Below, in pieces: positions 60,491-64,000 of a DNA stretch of 64,000 nt; position 1 is the stretch's first letter; each line of letters opens with the position of its first letter. The stretch is from Asparagopsis taxiformis (Eukaryota > Rhodophyta > Florideophyceae > Bonnemaisoniales > Bonnemaisoniaceae). The translations under genes were made by a program, and so were the position numbers. The notes beneath the pieces were generated by a model. It worked only from the letters and a program-made list of their open reading frames with translations. It did no database searches and had not been told where the DNA came from. The DNA lies in contig JALQPE010002403.1 in the NCBI GenBank assembly GCA_030407315.1, positions 186,001 to 250,000 of the forward strand, written 5' to 3'.

Positions 60491-62233
60491 CTATGTACGT
60501 AAACGCGTTGCTCGGGGCATTTTTTGTTCAGATGCGGCAAACACTTTCCTCATTTGCGTCGGAACAGCTCCACTGTCAAGCTCATTCTGGAGAAGCCATC
60601 GGAAAGGAACATTACCGGAGGTAGTTCCGGTCATCAGATCCGCGGAGAGAGCAGATGTTCTGAAAACTGCCAGTTTAACATACAACTTTTGCCGAATGTG
60701 GGAGAATATGTGCGTAACTGTGCCTATATTCACGGTCAAATGGGCCTTCTTTGGTATATCTGGCACATTCTGCATGACGTCTTCCAGAAGCGTTTGAACG
60801 TCACACCAAGCTTCGGCGAGACCGTCTTCCCCAGGTTTAATGACAATGTTGGGAGCCTCCCAAAGCCCTGCAAGCAAACCATCTGTAGGTCTTTGCATCA
60901 CGAGAAATCTCACCCCGTCATCCATGTCCACACGTACTACCATCACTGCAACAGATTCATCTCGCACTTTGGTTACCTTTCTTGGATCCTTGATTGGATA
61001 TCGGGTAACATATGAGGCAGGCTCTTTGCATAACACTGTTGCTTCCTGGAAAGCGCCACACATATCTTGCAATGGACATGTCGGACACTGCACAGCGCGC
61101 GGCTTGCAGTGCGTAGCTCCAAATTCCATTAGTGCCTGGTTCCAATCCCCGGCACATTCAATGTCACGTACTAAGTCTGTAGCTACGTTCCAATATACAG
61201 CTGGGGGGAGGCGTTCATCACCAACGGGAATCGACAATGCAGGTAGGAGACGTGACAACACACGTTCTACATTGCCATCAACAAGCGGTTCTGCGTGGCC
61301 GAATGCCATAGAGCTTATAGCACCGGCAGTATATTTCCCTATTCCTTTGATCTTGAGCAAAGACGGCACATCAGCCGGAAGCTCACCACCATATTGTTGC
61401 ACGACTTGTTTCGCCCCCTCATGCAAAAATTTTGCCCGGCGATAATACCCAAGTCCAGACCACAACTCATTAACTCTGTCCAAATCTGCGTCAGCCAGGT
61501 GCTTGATTGTTGGGAACTCCTTCATCCACCTTTGAAAATAATCTACCACAACCTGAATGCGTGTCTGTTGGGACATAACTTCGGAAACCCAGACAGAGTA
61601 TGGTGCCCCAGGGGCTGAAGGATGACTAAGCTTTGATAATGGCAGAGTAGGAGCATTCTTCTGATAACGGGGTTTTGCGCGCCATGGCAATTCACGACGA
61701 TTTTCCAGATACCAATCCAGTAGACGAGTTCGCAATTCAATGGCCTCTGTGGGCGTGAAGCTGCGTACACCCGTTCCATTCACCACTGCCGGCGATACAG
61801 GGCGCGCTCGCTTTGCGGGGCGCGGTTTCTCATCCCCAGATGAGTCAGAGAGAGAGGTTTGATCCCTTTGTGTACGTGAGATTATTGTTGGTTCGAAGTC
61901 TTCATCGGTCTGGTTGTCTGATTCGGAATCAGGGGAGGAATATGATAAGTCAGGGCTGGCTTGAGAGCTTCCTGTGCTCTGATTCTTATTTGAAACAGAA
62001 TTTCGATCTGGTGAATTCAATGAACATGAGGTGCTGAGAGGGAAAGTGTGCGCTGACCGTGTCGGGGTCCTACGTCGAGTGCTTCTGCGCAGTTGTTGTT
62101 GATGTTGTATGGCGCCATTTGGGACATTCGTAGGCATTTTGATGCCTCCTGAACACGACGAAATCGTCCGCAATGGGAACAGCTGGATGCGAGAAATTGA
62201 CGGAAGGAATGCAGCTGAGCTTCCAAAAATCAT
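60491..62233 (-). CDS. MUTYH: A/G-specific adenine DNA glycosylase MutY (MUTYH)
   Basis: A 580-residue protein. The N terminus (MIFGSSAAFLPSISRIQLFPLRTI) looks like an organelle presequence. Residues 35-170 are disordered and Ser/Arg-rich. The catalytic core starts near 178 (LLDWYLENRRELPWR), with VSEVMSQQTR holding the catalytic Glu, the helix-hairpin-helix LLKIKGIGKYTAGAI, and the catalytic Asp in LVDGNVERVLSRL (about 317). The 4Fe-4S loop has the correct spacing C-x6-C-x2-C-x5-C (about 376-392). A C-terminal NUDIX-like domain (about 425-560) recognises 8-oxoguanine. It removes adenine mispaired with 8-oxoG. An insert of about 12 residues between PWRAKPRY and YSVWVSEVM is extra compared with E. 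coli. No intron. Confidence 0.95.
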   Translation of the reverse strand: MIFGSSAAFLPSISRIQLFPLRTISSCSGGIKMPTNVPNGAIQHQQQLRRSTRRRTPTRSAHTFPLSTSCSLNSPDRNSVSNKNQSTGSSQASPDLSYSSPDSESDNQTDEDFEPTIISRTQRDQTSLSDSSGDEKPRPAKRARPVSPAVVNGTGVRSFTPTEAIELRTRLLDWYLENRRELPWRAKPRYQKNAPTLPLSKLSHPSAPGAPYSVWVSEVMSQQTRIQVVVDYFQRWMKEFPTIKHLADADLDRVNELWSGLGYYRRAKFLHEGAKQVVQQYGGELPADVPSLLKIKGIGKYTAGAISSMAFGHAEPLVDGNVERVLSRLLPALSIPVGDERLPPAVYWNVATDLVRDIECAGDWNQALMEFGATHCKPRAVQCPTCPLQDMCGAFQEATVLCKEPASYVTRYPIKDPRKVTKVRDESVAVMVVRVDMDDGVRFLVMQRPTDGLLAGLWEAPNIVIKPGEDGLAEAWCDVQTLLEDVMQNVPDIPKKAHLTVNIGTVTHIFSHIRQKLYVKLAVFRTSALSADLMTGTTSGNVPFRWLLQNELDSGAVPTQMRKVFAASEQKMPRATRLRT

Positions 62234-62945
62234 CTCTTGAAGTCAATTGGACTACATCATTCTGACGAGATGGGATTCTCAGAGCATCTTGGCAGTTTCA
62301 AGAACCAATCTGGATCACTGATGCATATCGTATTCAAATGTCTTTGAAAGTTATGGTTGACCTAAACAGTTCTAGCTTCGAACAGGGGCCAGAAGATAGA
62401 TGCGTCACAGATCTTGGACCTCTTGAGTGTGGCCTTGTGAACTGGAGTAGCGCTTTCACGGCGCAGCAACCGATCATGTACAACAAATTTTCAAGTTTTT
62501 TACTCCGTACCGATTTGCCAACATAACGCAAACGACCGTCAGTACAACTTCCTCTTCAGCACGATTGAAATGTGTGCAAGTGACTGGTGCGTTTCCCATT
62601 CGCACTCGCTTCGTGCTTTTTGCTTGCAGAGACAACTCAAATAAGTGCGACCCTGAAGCCTACAAATTCGGAAACATCTTAAAGAGCAGTACTGGATCAC
62701 GCAAGTATGGAACAGTGTGCCACATCACTGGTAGGTATTTCACCCAGTATCATTCCATATCCGCATATTCTCTTGCATCTGCCTATATCACCAGTAATGC
62801 CGCAAGCTCATGGGATATGCCAATTATTGGTCTGCGAATGAATTACAATAACTGCGATTAGAAGTTCAAATGGCGCTCGGCTCAATCAACAGCATACTTT
62901 ACAGTTCTAAATAACGCAGACCAGGAAGCACATCGCTTGAAAATC
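62234..62945. other. Intergenic region
   Basis: 712 bp between the MutY start and the zeta-COP stop. Two plus-strand ATG frames (62338-62526 and 62565-62861) show no recognisable domain and were not called. This region should hold the MutY promoter and the zeta-COP 3' UTR. Confidence 0.45.
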
Positions 62946-63509
62946 CTAGCTGAGTATAGATCGCGTAATCTGATCACGAGCAGTTTGCAGTGCCTGTCCA
63001 AGTGTCTGTTCACCAAGTGGCACTTGGTCCATAAAGCTGCCACCCTGTTGACCGACTCGTGCAGAAAGCTCGACGGGGTCAGTCTCCATGATAACACCCT
63101 CTTGATCCACGAGTTCATCAATGACAAGGAGCATGCTTTCCAAGTTTTCCAAAACTGCTTCCTCGAAAACCTGACCACGCATCGTAATGTTGAGAGCTTC
63201 ATCAAGCGCCTGCAAAACCTCTGCCATGATCAATTCGTTTTCGTCTGCACCGCCTACCACAAACATGAACATGTCATCCGCTTGCTTGTACGCCACGACA
63301 TAGTCTTTAAATTCCATCACGTCGACGTTGTCAGACACATCCCCCAGTGTTTGCACTTTGCGCAAGAGGCTCTGCTCGAATGCTCGCTGCTGCTCCTGAT
63401 CGCCCCATAGAACGCGGTCGCAGAATCGAGAGCAGATCCGCTTTCCTTCATGGTTAATTACGACAACCGCCTTGACGAGAGGCTGCTGAACACCTGATAA
63501 GCCCTGCAT
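62946..63509 (-). CDS. COPZ: Coatomer subunit zeta
   Basis: A 187-residue protein from the ATG at 63509; the frame is open upstream only to a GTG. It has the longin-like fold of the family: VKAVVVINHEGKRICSRF at the start, VMEFKDYVVAYKQADDMFMFVVGGADENELI in the middle, and LLVIDELVDQEGVIMETDP toward the end, where the family consensus is DE-DGG-I-E-D. Zeta-COP pairs with gamma-COP in the COPI coat that returns vesicles from Golgi to ER. Length is usual. No intron within this frame; a small 5' exon cannot be ruled out. Confidence 0.93.
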   Translation of the reverse strand: MQGLSGVQQPLVKAVVVINHEGKRICSRFCDRVLWGDQEQQRAFEQSLLRKVQTLGDVSDNVDVMEFKDYVVAYKQADDMFMFVVGGADENELIMAEVLQALDEALNITMRGQVFEEAVLENLESMLLVIDELVDQEGVIMETDPVELSARVGQQGGSFMDQVPLGEQTLGQALQTARDQITRSILS

Positions 63510-64000
63510 GATGTGCTGCGATCGAGACGAGAATTGGCCTTGAATGGGAAAAAACGCTACCCAGCACCGAAAGATGGTATGTGCGCCTATATTAGCGTTA
63601 ACGTTAAAGACTGAAACGGGGTAATTGACGCGCACAGATGTTTCGCTCCAACTTGAAAACGTTCTTTGCGCACTGTGCTCCTCATCAAATCAATCATTCC
63701 AATACCTTACACTACGGGTCCCAATAAAAACTCAAAAATTTAGCGGAGAAAATTTCCCCTTTCTTCCTCTGTGACATCCCCATGAGCGCGGGTCCTATTT
63801 AGCGCTTATTCGAAGACATCGACCACAGACAGTTAATTACCCACATCTTCCTCAATCACTGGCTTGGACAGTCTCTGCGGCACGATTGAAGAGTCCAATG
63901 TTGTGGAATAGTTTTGATGAACAAGACTTGCATGTATTTTAACGTTGATATAAACAAACCTTATATCATGTATCAAACAACACGCGGCATTTGAAGGCGC
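63510..64000. other. Upstream region of zeta-COP
   Basis: The final 491 bp hold the promoter side of zeta-COP and run to the window edge. An AT-rich stretch lies at about 63721-63762. No gene or RNA was recognised. Confidence 0.4.

Noticed and set aside
62565..62861. Plus-strand 98-codon frame between MutY and zeta-COP
   Set aside because: Looks random in composition, has no signal or domain, and lies where promoter and 3' UTR sequence is expected.
1..64000. CRISPR arrays, prophage, insertion sequences or toxin genes
   Set aside because: No regularly spaced direct repeats, transposase, integrase or phage structural genes were seen, and all recognised genes are eukaryotic nuclear genes.

Overview
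The window is nuclear DNA from a photosynthetic eukaryote, most likely a red alga. A multicellular red seaweed (florideophyte) fits best, but that is inference. The evidence is as follows. Five or more genes encode plastid proteins with single-step transit peptides rather than the bipartite signal of secondary plastids: a KEA antiporter beginning MAFV, an NDC1-type NAD(P)H dehydrogenase, a CP38/TLP40 lumenal cyclophilin and a DUF1517 protein. There is a chondroitin-GalNAc-transferase-like glycosyltransferase, a family discussed for red-algal sulfated galactans. Genes are compact, most coding regions have no intron, and the few introns are 80-130 nt. Non-ATG starts were not accepted; each start given is the first sensible ATG.

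Layout. 0-7 kb: plastid K+/H+ antiporter (-), small plastid-type membrane protein (+), Pol I factor RRN3 (+), SAGA subunit SPT3 (-), tRNA-Pro(AGG) (-). 7-8.5 kb: non-coding, with a MITE-like inverted repeat. 8.5-16.5 kb: DUF1517 plastid protein (+), COX6B (-, one intron), VPS29 (-, four or five introns), ribosomal protein eS17 (+, intron directly after the ATG), an unknown disordered protein with four tandem repeats (-), and an unknown type I membrane protein built of three related domains (-, one intron). 17-27 kb: CASTOR/POLLUX-type ion channel (+, six exons), zuotin/DNAJC2 chaperone (-), FetB/ALS3-type permease (+, with a 17-nt microexon), NIPA-type transporter (-). 28-39 kb: CHGN-type glycosyltransferase (+), kinetochore protein KNL1/Spc7 (+), NDC1 (-), CP38 (-), six-finger C2H2 protein (+). 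39.8-56 kb: one uninterrupted 5,370-codon frame for the giant BIG/UBR4 ubiquitin ligase (-). 56-64 kb: bacterial-type UDP-N-acetylhexosamine dehydrogenase (+), an unknown helical protein (+), the DNA glycosylase MutY (-), zeta-COP (-).

The genes are mostly unrelated housekeeping functions placed without operon logic. Strands alternate, giving several divergent promoter regions and very tight convergent pairs (8 bp between the stops at 60.48 kb, 35 bp at 5.2 kb). I rebuilt the spliced genes COX6B, VPS29, eS17, the type I membrane protein, the ion channel and the permease by matching splice signals to conserved protein sequence. No phage, insertion sequence, CRISPR array or bacterial operon was seen. 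I did not find a clearly new multi-gene system. The most interesting unexplained item is the repeat protein at 12976-14520. Next come the divergent pore of the CASTOR/POLLUX channel, the bacterial-type nucleotide-sugar dehydrogenase, and the tiny exons with a possible 24-nt intron.
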